A stretch of 64,000 nt of DNA from Burkholderia sp. WAC0059. Its GTDB lineage: Bacteria; Pseudomonadota; Gammaproteobacteria; Burkholderiales; Burkholderiaceae. The notes beneath the pieces are model-generated. The model was not told the DNA's origin. It saw only the letters and a program-made list of their open reading frames with translations, and did no database searches. A program made the translations under genes and the position numbers. The stretch spans positions 124,001-188,000 of the forward strand of contig NZ_PNEO01000009.1 in NCBI RefSeq assembly GCF_002870125.1, written 5' to 3'. Below are positions 23,809 through 32,100 of the stretch, in pieces (the first letter of the stretch is position 1; each line of letters opens with the position of its first letter).

Positions 23809-25401
23809 TTACGACCCGCGCGGCGCGATCTGCAGCCTGCCGTCCACGCGCCGGTTCAGACCGAGCGGATTGGCCTCCCGCAGCGCGGCCGGCAACAGCG
23901 CCTCGGGTAAATCCTGATAGCTGACGGGCCGCAGGAACCGCGCGATCGCGAGGCTGCCGACCGAGGTCGAGCGTCCGTCCGACGTGGCCGGATACGGGCC
24001 GCCGTGCACCATCGCATGCCCGACCTCCACGCCCGTACCGAAGCCGTTCGCGAGCACGCGGCCGGCGCGCCGTTCGAGCGCCGGCAGAAACGCGCGCGCA
24101 CTCTCGTAATCAGCCTCGTCGATGTGTAGCGCCACCGTCAGTTGTCCTTCGAGCTTTTCCACGAGCACGAGCATCGTCTCGCGGTCGGGACAGCGCACGA
24201 TCAGCCCGGCCGCGCCGAACACCTCGTCGTGCAGGTCCGGGTCGGCCTCGAACGCCTCGGCCGTCGTCGAAAACAGCGCGGCACGGCCGCGGTTCGCGCC
24301 CTCGGCCGCGAGGCCGCGCGCGAGCGTCGTCACGTCGGGATGCGCCGCCGTGCGCGCGACGCCCGACTCGTAGGCCGCGTGAATGCCGGGCGTGAGCATC
24401 GTCGCGGCCGGGATGTCCGCGAGCGCCTTCGAGGCCGCCACGACGAAGCGGTCGAGGTCCGGCCCGTCGACCGCAAGGACGAGCCCCGGGTTCGTGCAGA
24501 ACTGCCCGGCGCCGAGCGTGAGCGAAGCCGCGAACGCCGCGCCGATCGCCTCCGCGCGCGCATTCAGCGCCGCCGGAAACAGCAGGACGGGATTGATGCT
24601 GCTCATTTCGGCGTAGACGGGAATCGGCTCGGGGCGCGCCGCCGCGAGGTTCATCAGCGCGACGCCGCCGCGGCGCGAGCCCGTGAAGCCGACCGCCTTG
24701 ACGCGCGGGTTCTTCACGAGCGCCTGGCCGACCTCGATGCCCGCGTCGAACAGCAGCGAGAACGTGCCGTCGGGCATCGCGCAGTCGGCCGCCGCTTTTT
24801 TCACCGCCGCGCCGACGAGCGCGCTCGTGCCGGGATGAGCCGAATGCGCCTTCACGATGACGGGACAGCCGGCCGCGAGCGCCGAGGCCGTGTCGCCGCC
24901 GGCCACCGAGAACGCCAGCGGAAAGTTGCTCGCGCCGAACACGGCGACGGGACCGAGCGCGACGTGGCGCAGCCGCAGATCGACGCGCGGCAGCGGCTTG
25001 CGCCCGGGCTGCGCCGGGTCGAGGCGCGCGCCGAGCCAGTCGCCGTTGCGCACGACTTCGGCGAACATCCGCAACTGGCCGACGGTGCGCCCGCGCTCGC
25101 CCTCGAGCCGCGCGCGCGGCAGCCCGCTCTCGGCCATGCAGCGCTCGACGAGCACGTCGCCGAGGTCGTGTACGTTCTGCGCGATCGCCTCGAGAAACTG
25201 GGCGCGCGCGTCGGGCGAGGTCTCGCGATAGGCGTCGAACGCCTGCCACGCCGCCGCGCCGGCCGCCTCGACGTCCGCCGGCGTCGCGCCGCCGAACGCC
25301 GGTTCGAGCGCGGCGCCGCTCGCTGCGTCGACGGCGCGAATCGTGCCGTTTTTACCCGGCACGGCGCGCTGCCCAATGATCAAATCGGTCGGAATCGGCA
25401 T
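23809..25401 (-). CDS. 2-oxoglutarate semialdehyde dehydrogenase (aldehyde dehydrogenase family)
   Basis: This 530-residue enzyme belongs to the KGSA dehydrogenase branch of the aldehyde dehydrogenases, longer than the usual 480-500. Visible features are [19 protein letters not shown] near residue 150, [13 protein letters not shown] near 184, [12 protein letters not shown] near 236, the general-base Glu in [10 protein letters not shown] and the nucleophile Cys in [10 protein letters not shown] near 302. It oxidises the semialdehyde to 2-oxoglutarate with NAD(P)+. It starts 4 bases after the keto-deoxy-acid dehydratase stop, consistent with consecutive pathway steps. Confidence 0.92.
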   Translation of the reverse strand: MPIPTDLIIGQRAVPGKNGTIRAVDAASGAALEPAFGGATPADVEAAGAAAWQAFDAYRETSPDARAQFLEAIAQNVHDLGDVLVERCMAESGLPRARLEGERGRTVGQLRMFAEVVRNGDWLGARLDPAQPGRKPLPRVDLRLRHVALGPVAVFGASNFPLAFSVAGGDTASALAAGCPVIVKAHSAHPGTSALVGAAVKKAAADCAMPDGTFSLLFDAGIEVGQALVKNPRVKAVGFTGSRRGGVALMNLAAARPEPIPVYAEMSSINPVLLFPAALNARAEAIGAAFAASLTLGAGQFCTNPGLVLAVDGPDLDRFVVAASKALADIPAATMLTPGIHAAYESGVARTAAHPDVTTLARGLAAEGANRGRAALFSTTAEAFEADPDLHDEVFGAAGLIVRCPDRETMLVLVEKLEGQLTVALHIDEADYESARAFLPALERRAGRVLANGFGTGVEVGHAMVHGGPYPATSDGRSTSVGSLAIARFLRPVSYQDLPEALLPAALREANPLGLNRRVDGRLQIAPRGS

Positions 25402-25404
25402 CGT

Positions 25405-26334
25405 TCAACGCCCCCAGCGCAGGACCAGCGGATCGAGTCGCCGCGCGACGCGCAGCAGCCCCTCGCGCGTCGCCGGATGAACCGGCGCGAGCGGACGGCG
25501 CAGCGCCGCCGAGCGGATCACGCCGCCCGCCTTCATCAGTTCCTTGCAGGCCGCGAGACCGCACTGGCGGTTCTCGTAGTTGATGAGCGGCAGCCACTGC
25601 TGATAGAGCGCGGCCGCGCGCTCGGCATCGCCGGCCGCGTAGGCGTCGACGATCAGGCGGATGCCGTCGGGATAGCCGCCGCCCGTCATCGCGCCCGTCG
25701 CGCCCGCCTCGAGGTCCGGCATCAGCGTGATCGCCTCCTCGCCGTCCCACGGGCCGACCACGGCGTCGCCGCCCAGCTCGATCAGCTCGCGCAGCTTCGC
25801 CGCGGCCTGGGCCGTCTCGATCTTGAAGTACGAGACGTGCCCGATCTCGCGCGCCATCTTCGCGAGGAACGCGGCCGAAAGCGGCGTGCCGGCCACGGGC
25901 GCGTCCTGGATCATGATGGGCACGTCGATCGCGTTCGAGACGTCCGCGAAGAACTCGAACACCGCACGTTCACCGACGCGGATCGTCGCGCCGTGGTACG
26001 GCGGCATGATCATGACCATCGCCGCGCCCGCGTCCTGCGCGGCGCGGCTGCGCGCGGCGCAGACGAGCGAGCTGAAGTGCGTCGTCGTCACGATGACGGG
26101 CACGCGGCCCGCGACGTGTTCGAGCACCGCGCGCATCACCGCGTCGCGCTCGGCGTCGGAGAGCGCGAACTGCTCGGAGAAGTTCGCGAGGATGCACAGG
26201 CCGTTCGAGCCCGCGTCGATCATGAAATCGACGCAACGCTTCTGGCCGTCGAGGTCGAGCCGGCCTTCCTCGTCGAAGATGGTCGGTACGACCGGGAACA
26301 CGCCCCTGTAGGGCTTTTTGAACGAATTCGCCAT
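25405..26334 (-). CDS. DHDPS-family keto-deoxy-sugar-acid dehydratase
   Basis: This 309-residue class I aldolase-fold enzyme probably dehydrates a keto-deoxy sugar acid to 2-oxoglutarate semialdehyde. The N terminus YRGVFPVVPTIFDEEGRLD is typical of the family; the conserved active-site Tyr is in MIMPPYHGAT and the Schiff-base Lys is in YFKIETAQAAAK near residue 170. Candidates are 5-dehydro-4-deoxyglucarate dehydratase or L-2-keto-3-deoxyarabinonate dehydratase; the adjacent KGSA dehydrogenase fits both. The gene runs directly into that dehydrogenase. Confidence 0.88.
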   Translation of the reverse strand: MANSFKKPYRGVFPVVPTIFDEEGRLDLDGQKRCVDFMIDAGSNGLCILANFSEQFALSDAERDAVMRAVLEHVAGRVPVIVTTTHFSSLVCAARSRAAQDAGAAMVMIMPPYHGATIRVGERAVFEFFADVSNAIDVPIMIQDAPVAGTPLSAAFLAKMAREIGHVSYFKIETAQAAAKLRELIELGGDAVVGPWDGEEAITLMPDLEAGATGAMTGGGYPDGIRLIVDAYAAGDAERAAALYQQWLPLINYENRQCGLAACKELMKAGGVIRSAALRRPLAPVHPATREGLLRVARRLDPLVLRWGR

Positions 26335-26433
26335 GGTCCGGTTCGTGGTGTGGAGGGATATCGCAATCGCCCGACGGTTCGGCGGCCCGGTGGTCCTACG
26401 GTCGGTCCGGTGGACCCCGATCGCCGCGCGTCT

Positions 26434-28005
26434 TCAGGTGATCGCGCCGATCTGCCAGGGCACGAATTCGTTCTGCCCGTAGCCGTGAATCTCGCTGCGC
26501 GAGCGCTGGCCCGAGGCCACCGCGAGCATGAGCCGGAACAGCTCGGCGCCCGTTTCCTCGATCGACTTCGCGCCCGAGAGGATCGGCCCGCAGTTCAGGT
26601 CCATGTCGTCCTGCTGGCGCTGCCACAGCGCCTCGTTGGTCGCGATCTTGAGCGAAGGCGTCGGCGCGCAGCCGTACGCCGAGCCGCGCCCCGTCGTGAA
26701 GCAGATCAGGTTCGCGCCGCCCGCCACCTGGCCCGTCGCCGAGATCGGGTCGTAGCCGGGCGTATCCATGAACACGAGCCCCTTCGCCGTGACCGGCTGC
26801 GCGTACTCGTAGACGTCGACGAGATTCGTGTGGCCCGCCTTGGCGATGCCGCCGAGCGATTTTTCGAGCACGGTGGTGAGGCCGCCCGCCTTGTTGCCGG
26901 CCGACGGGTTGTTGTCCATCGCCGCGTGGTTGCGCGCGCAGTAGTCTTCCCACCAGCGGATGCGGTCGACGAGCTTGCCGGCCACGCCGGGGCTCGCCGC
27001 GCGGCGCGTGAGCAGATGTTCGGCGCCGTAGATTTCGGGCGTTTCGGAGAGGATCGCCGTGCCGCCGTTCGCGATGAGCAGATCGACGGCCGCGCCGAGC
27101 GCCGGGTTCGCCGAGATGCCCGAGTAGCCGTCCGAGCCGCCGCACTGCAGGCCGACGACGAGGTGCGAGAGCGGCACCGGCTCGCGCCGCGCGTCGTTCG
27201 CCTGCGCGAGCAAACCGCGCACGAGTTCGACGCCGCGCGCGATCGACTTGACCGTGCCGCCCGCGTCCTGAATGTTGTAGGTGTGGATGCGGCCCGCCGC
27301 GACCATGCCGTCCAGATGCTGCTTCTCGATGAGCCGCGTGATCTGGTTGGTCTCGCAGCCGAGCCCGATCACGAGCACCGCCGCGAAGTTCGGATGGATC
27401 GCGTAGCCGCCGAGCGTGCGCTGCAAAATGGCGAGCCCCTCGCCTTCCGGATCGACCGCGCAGCCCACGCCGTGCGTGAGCGCGACGACGCCGTCCACGT
27501 TCGGGAAGTCGGCAAGCGCCTCGGGATGGATGTCGCGGCGAAAGCGGTCGGCGATCGCACGCGCGACCGTCGCCGAGCAGTTGACCGACGTGAGAATGCC
27601 GATGTAGTTGCGCGTCGCGACGCGTCCGTCCGCGCGCACGATGCCCTCGAACGTCGCGGGCGACTCGGCGAAGCGGGTCGGCTTCGCGTCGGCGCAGAAC
27701 GCGTAATCGCGCTGGAACTCGCCCATCGCGAGGTTGTGCGTGTGCACGTGCTCGCCCGGCGCGATCGGCCGGCTCGCGAAACCGATGATCTGGCCGTAGC
27801 GGCGCACGGCCTCGCCCTGTCCGATCGCGCGCACGGCCAGCTTGTGTCCGGGCGGAATCAGTCCCGCCACCGTCACGTGCTCGCCGGGCAGCGCCGTGCC
27901 GCCGACGAGCTGGGAACGGGCGATGACGACGTCGTCGGCGCGATGCAGCCGGACGACCGGGGAAGAGGGGGCGAGTGCGGCGGGCGGATCGTTGATCGTG
28001 GCCAT
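26434..28005 (-). CDS. UxaA/GarD-family sugar-acid dehydratase (altronate/galactarate type)
   Basis: This 523-residue protein has the full layout of the family: an N-terminal SAF domain (about residues 15-95, with LIPPGHKLAVRAI and GEHVHTHNLAM) and the catalytic domain. The latter has RNYIGILTSVNCSATVA, VIGLGCETNQI, VVGLQCGGSDGYSGISANP, ENNPSAGNK-like NNPSAGNKAGGLTT and FTTGRGSAYGCAPTPSLKIA. The length equals E. coli GarD, while the GEHVHTHN stretch is closer to UxaA. It would perform the first dehydration in a pathway finished by the two downstream enzymes. Galactarate and altronate are the leading substrates. Confidence 0.88.
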   Translation of the reverse strand: MATINDPPAALAPSSPVVRLHRADDVVIARSQLVGGTALPGEHVTVAGLIPPGHKLAVRAIGQGEAVRRYGQIIGFASRPIAPGEHVHTHNLAMGEFQRDYAFCADAKPTRFAESPATFEGIVRADGRVATRNYIGILTSVNCSATVARAIADRFRRDIHPEALADFPNVDGVVALTHGVGCAVDPEGEGLAILQRTLGGYAIHPNFAAVLVIGLGCETNQITRLIEKQHLDGMVAAGRIHTYNIQDAGGTVKSIARGVELVRGLLAQANDARREPVPLSHLVVGLQCGGSDGYSGISANPALGAAVDLLIANGGTAILSETPEIYGAEHLLTRRAASPGVAGKLVDRIRWWEDYCARNHAAMDNNPSAGNKAGGLTTVLEKSLGGIAKAGHTNLVDVYEYAQPVTAKGLVFMDTPGYDPISATGQVAGGANLICFTTGRGSAYGCAPTPSLKIATNEALWQRQQDDMDLNCGPILSGAKSIEETGAELFRLMLAVASGQRSRSEIHGYGQNEFVPWQIGAIT

Positions 28006-28062
28006 TTATCCATCCTTCTGGGGCGCCGCCTGAACGGCGCCGAAGCTGTCTCCGGTCGACAC

Positions 28063-28090
28063 TATACGGTCGGCCTTTCGTGCCTGTATA
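28063..28090. promoter_or_regulatory. Inverted repeat TATAC-N18-GTATA in the divergent promoter
   Basis: The half-sites are at 28063-28067 and 28086-28090, in the 124-base gap between the sugar-acid dehydratase gene and the divergent LysR gene. A second perfect 7-bp dyad, GGCGCCG/CGGCGCC, lies at 28022-28041. Either could be an operator; neither matches a site I can name. Confidence 0.35.
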
Positions 28091-28129
28091 TTGAGAAATT
28101 TCCATCTCGTGATCGCTTTTTCGACTTAG

Positions 28130-29068
28130 ATGAAAACCCTGGATGCGTTGCTTTCGAGGCTGCGGGTTCGTCAGTTGCAACTGCTGATCGCGCTCGACGA
28201 GCACAAGTCGCTGCACAAGGCCGCGGGCGCGATGACGATGACGCAATCGGCCGCGAGCAAGATGCTGCACGAGCTGGAGTCGATACTCGAGGCGCCGCTT
28301 TTCGAGCGCTCGAAGAACGGCATGATCCCGAACCAGTTCGGCCATTGCGTGATCCGCTACGCGCGGCTGCTCGCGACCGATCTCGCCGCGCTGTGCGAGG
28401 ACATCTCGGAGATTCGCAGCGGGCACGGCGGCCGGCTTGCCATCGGTTCGATCATGGGGGCGATTCCGGAGGTCGTCGTGCCGGTGCTCGACGCGCTGCA
28501 CGCGAGCCAGCAGACTCTCTCGATCGAGGTCGTCGAGGACACGAGCGCGAAGATGCTGCTGCAGCTCGACGAGGGACACCTCGACCTCGTGATCGGGCGC
28601 TCGGCCGTGAGCGACCAGCCCGCAAAATACCACTACCAGAAGATTCGCGACGAGCCGCTGTCCGTCGTGGTCGGCCACGCGCACGCGCCGCTGCCCGACG
28701 GCGTGGCGCTGCGCGACCTCGCCGGCCACCGCTGGGTGGTCTACCCGACGCAGATGCCGCTGCGCGCGCTCGTCGAGCGCGAAATGGATCTCGCGGGACT
28801 CGCCATGCCGGCCAACCCGATTTCGACCGCCTCGACGTTCGTGACGATCACGCTGCTGATGCAGGACACGGGCCTTGTCTCGGTGCTGCCAACCGACATC
28901 GCGAAACTCTGCGCGCGCCACGGCATGCTGCGCATCCTGCCGATCGCATTGCAGTCGCAATCGCAAAGCTTCGGGATCGTCACGCGCCGCGGCGGCGCGC
29001 TCTCGCCGCCGGCCGCGCGGTTCATCGAGATGCTGCAGGCGCGCGTCGGCGGCGCCAGGGCTGCATAG
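28130..29068 (+). CDS. LysR-family regulator, GbpR-like sugar/sugar-acid regulator
   Basis: This 312-residue regulator has an HTH at about residues 12-70 (RVRQLQLLIALDEHKSLHKAA, MTQSAASKMLHELE) and a C-terminal effector domain from about 95. The start MKTLDALLSRLRVRQLQLL is typical of regulators next to galactose-binding and sugar-acid catabolic genes in this group. It is divergent from the dehydratase at 26434-28005 and probably regulates the whole minus-strand sugar-acid island. Confidence 0.9.
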   Translation: MKTLDALLSRLRVRQLQLLIALDEHKSLHKAAGAMTMTQSAASKMLHELESILEAPLFERSKNGMIPNQFGHCVIRYARLLATDLAALCEDISEIRSGHGGRLAIGSIMGAIPEVVVPVLDALHASQQTLSIEVVEDTSAKMLLQLDEGHLDLVIGRSAVSDQPAKYHYQKIRDEPLSVVVGHAHAPLPDGVALRDLAGHRWVVYPTQMPLRALVEREMDLAGLAMPANPISTASTFVTITLLMQDTGLVSVLPTDIAKLCARHGMLRILPIALQSQSQSFGIVTRRGGALSPPAARFIEMLQARVGGARAA

Positions 29069-29123
29069 TCGACGGCGCGGCAAGAGCCCCGGTGCGGCCA
29101 GCTCGCGAAAAAAGCCGGCCGCC

Positions 29124-32100
29124 TCAAAACACGTACCGCATCGTCACATCCACGCCCTGCTCCGAGCCGGAGCCCATTCCGAACGTGCCGCCGTAGCCAA
29201 TCCCGAGGTGCAGGTTGCGACTGAGCGTGCTCTCCATATGCAGGCCCACGCTCACGCGCCCGCGCGGCAGCGACACGCCGGGCGCGGTGAACGGCGTGCC
29301 GTCCTGCGCGCTCACGGACACCGCGCGCGCGTCGCCGAGCAATTCGTGCGTATAGCCGAGATCCAGCGCCACCGTGATGGGTCTGACGCTGTCGCCGAAC
29401 GACTTGTCGAGCGCCACGCCCACATACGGTTGCAGGCTACGCACGTTGTCGGTGCCGACCGTCAGGTCCTGGCCGCCCGCGCCGGTCTCGCCGAATCCCT
29501 GACCGTGCAGGTACGCGTACAGCATCCCGACGCGCGGCGTGATGCCGATTCCGCCGAACGACAGCGGCAGCGCGACCTGCATGCCCGCCGCCACTTCGTT
29601 GCCGCCGAGGCTGCCGTAAGCAGTGCCGACGGAGTGGCCGAACGGCCGCTTCGTATACATGTCGTCGTAGGCATACGAGAGCACGCCCGAGAACTGCAGC
29701 GGGCCGGCCCGCCGGCTTCCGTAGAGCGCCGTGCGCAGCGTATCCGCACGCGCGCTGTCGCCCGTGGCGTCCTCGGTCACGTCGTCGTGACCATAGCCAA
29801 ATGCGGCGCCGAGCGTCGTCGAAGGGAGCGCCTGCCAGTCGTATCCGGCCAGAAACTGGTACTGCTGCGTGCCGAACCCCGGCGTCGCGCCGTTGCCGGC
29901 GAGATGCTGCCAGTTGCCGCTGCCGGTCGCCCATAGACGGCCGCTGCCCGACGCGCACGACGGCGCATTCGCCGAACTCGTGCCGCATTGCCCGGCCTGG
30001 CGGGCGAGCAGCGCCTCGTCCGTCGCCTGCGTGGCGAGCGACAGACTCGTGCCGAGCGTCGTGAAGATGCTGGTATCGACCGGATCGACGACACGGGTTC
30101 CGCTCGCCTCCAGTTCGACCGTGGTCGGCCCGTACGCCACGCTCTGGCTCACCTCGCCCGTGCCCTGCCCGCCCGAGGTGACCCGATCGAATTCGCCGCT
30201 CAGCGAACCCGCCGAGACGATCACGTAGGTATGGCTCGAAGTGTAGGTGCCGGGGTCGTAGAGCAACTCCAGGCTGCCGTTCAGCGACGCGCTGCCGGTC
30301 ACGAAAAGCTGCGACGCCGACGTCGGGCTGACCTCGATCGTCAACTGCGCCGTCGGGGCCTGCGTGTAGTTGCCGGTCACCGTCAGCGTACCGATCGTGC
30401 CGCCGGGCTGCACCGTGCCGCTGTTGACGACTTCGCCCGCGATCGTGCCATGGCCCTCCAGCGTGCCCGCCGAACTGACCTGCACCGTGCCGCCCAGCAC
30501 CGCGGCCGGACTCGCCAGCGTCCCGACCGCCAGCGTGCCCGAAGTGACCTGCGTGGTGCCGGAGAACGTCGCGTCGTTGCCGAGCAGCGTCAACGTGCCG
30601 GGGCCGGCCTGGACCAGCGTGCCGTCGCCGGTGATGACGTTCTTGTACGTGACGTCGTCGGCACGGTCGATGACCAGCTTGCCGTTGTCCACGACGTTGC
30701 CGTCGAGGTTGCCGTTCGTGCCGCCGTTACCGATCTGCGCGGTGCCGCTGCTGCCGATGTCCGCGCCGCTCACCGTGCCGTACACCTGCACGATGCCGCC
30801 CGACATCACCGCGGTACCGCTGACGATCCCGCCGGTGTAGACCTCCTGTATGCCGGCGCTCGATACCGTGGTGCCGAGCGCCATGCCGCCCGACGACACC
30901 GTCTGCAACCCGCCGCTGTTGATCACCGAGCCGCTTGCGACGCCGCCTGACAGCACCGTCTGCGCGCCGCCGCTGCCGATCTGCGTCCGGTTGGCGAGGC
31001 CGCCCGACGCGATGACCTGCGTGCCGCCGTCGAGCATGGCACTGGCTGCCACGCCGCCGGCGTAGACCATCTGCATGCTGCCGCTGTTCGCGGTCGTGTG
31101 GAAGTCGTTACCGTACAGGTATTCGGTCGCGCCCGCGCCGCTCAGCGCTGCCGCGCTCGCGACCCCGCCCGCGTCGACGATCAGCGCGCCGCCGCCCAGC
31201 ACCGACGTGCCCGACGCCAGCGCGCCCGACAGCACGGTCTGCACCCCTGCGCTGTAGACCTGGGCGCCCTCGACCAGACCGCCCGAACCGATCGTCTGGC
31301 TGCCGCCTTCGAGCTGGGTATCGCTGTCTACCGCGCCGGCATAGATCGTCTGCGTGCCGCCGGCCAGCACGGTCTCGCTACTGCCGCTGCCGGACAGGTT
31401 CTCCGTACCGCCGCCACTGATCGTCGTGCCGCTTTCGGTCGCGCCCGCGTCGACTGTCTGCACGCCGCCACTGCTGACTATCCCGCCATCGGCGGCGCCG
31501 CCCGAACTCGCCACCTGCGCACCGCCGGCCTCGATGGCGGTCCCCGACGCGACCCCGCCCGACGCCACCTTCTGCACGCTGCCGCTGTCGACTTGTGTAG
31601 CCTGCGCGCTGCCGCCCGCGCCCACTTCCTGGGCTCCCCCGCCGCTCAACACCGACCCGCTTCCCGTCGCGCCCGAGTCGATGCTCTGTATGCCGCCGCT
31701 GTTGATCGTCGTGTCGCTCGTCACGGCGCCGCCGTACAGCGCCTGGGTGCCGCCGTCGTTCACCGTCGTGCCCGACGCGATCCCGCCCGACGAAACCGTC
31801 TGCACGCCGCCGCTGCCGACCGTCGCGCGATCGGCGGCGCCGCCCGAACTCACCGTCTGCGAGCCGCCGGCCTCGATGGCGGTCCCCGACGCGACCCCGC
31901 CCGACGCCACCTTCTGCACGCTGCCGCCGGCCACCTGCGTGGCCTGTGTGCTGCCGCCCGCCTCCACTTCCTGGATGCCGCCGCCGCTCAGCACCGACCC
32001 GCTTGCGGTCGCCCCCGAATTGATGCTCTGTATGCCGCCGCTGTTGATCGTCGTGTCGCTCGTCACGGCGCCGCCGTACAGCGCCTGGGTGCCGCCGTCG

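Noticed and set aside
29069..29123. Possible bidirectional terminator between the LysR gene and the autotransporter
   Set aside because: GCGGCC/GGCCGC can pair, but the loop is about 17 bases and the A/T run lies inside it, so it does not fit an intrinsic terminator well.
24142..29196. Very long plus-strand open frame opposite the sugar-acid genes
   Set aside because: It is extremely Arg-rich, lacks domains and runs antisense to three well-supported enzymes; it is a GC-content artefact.
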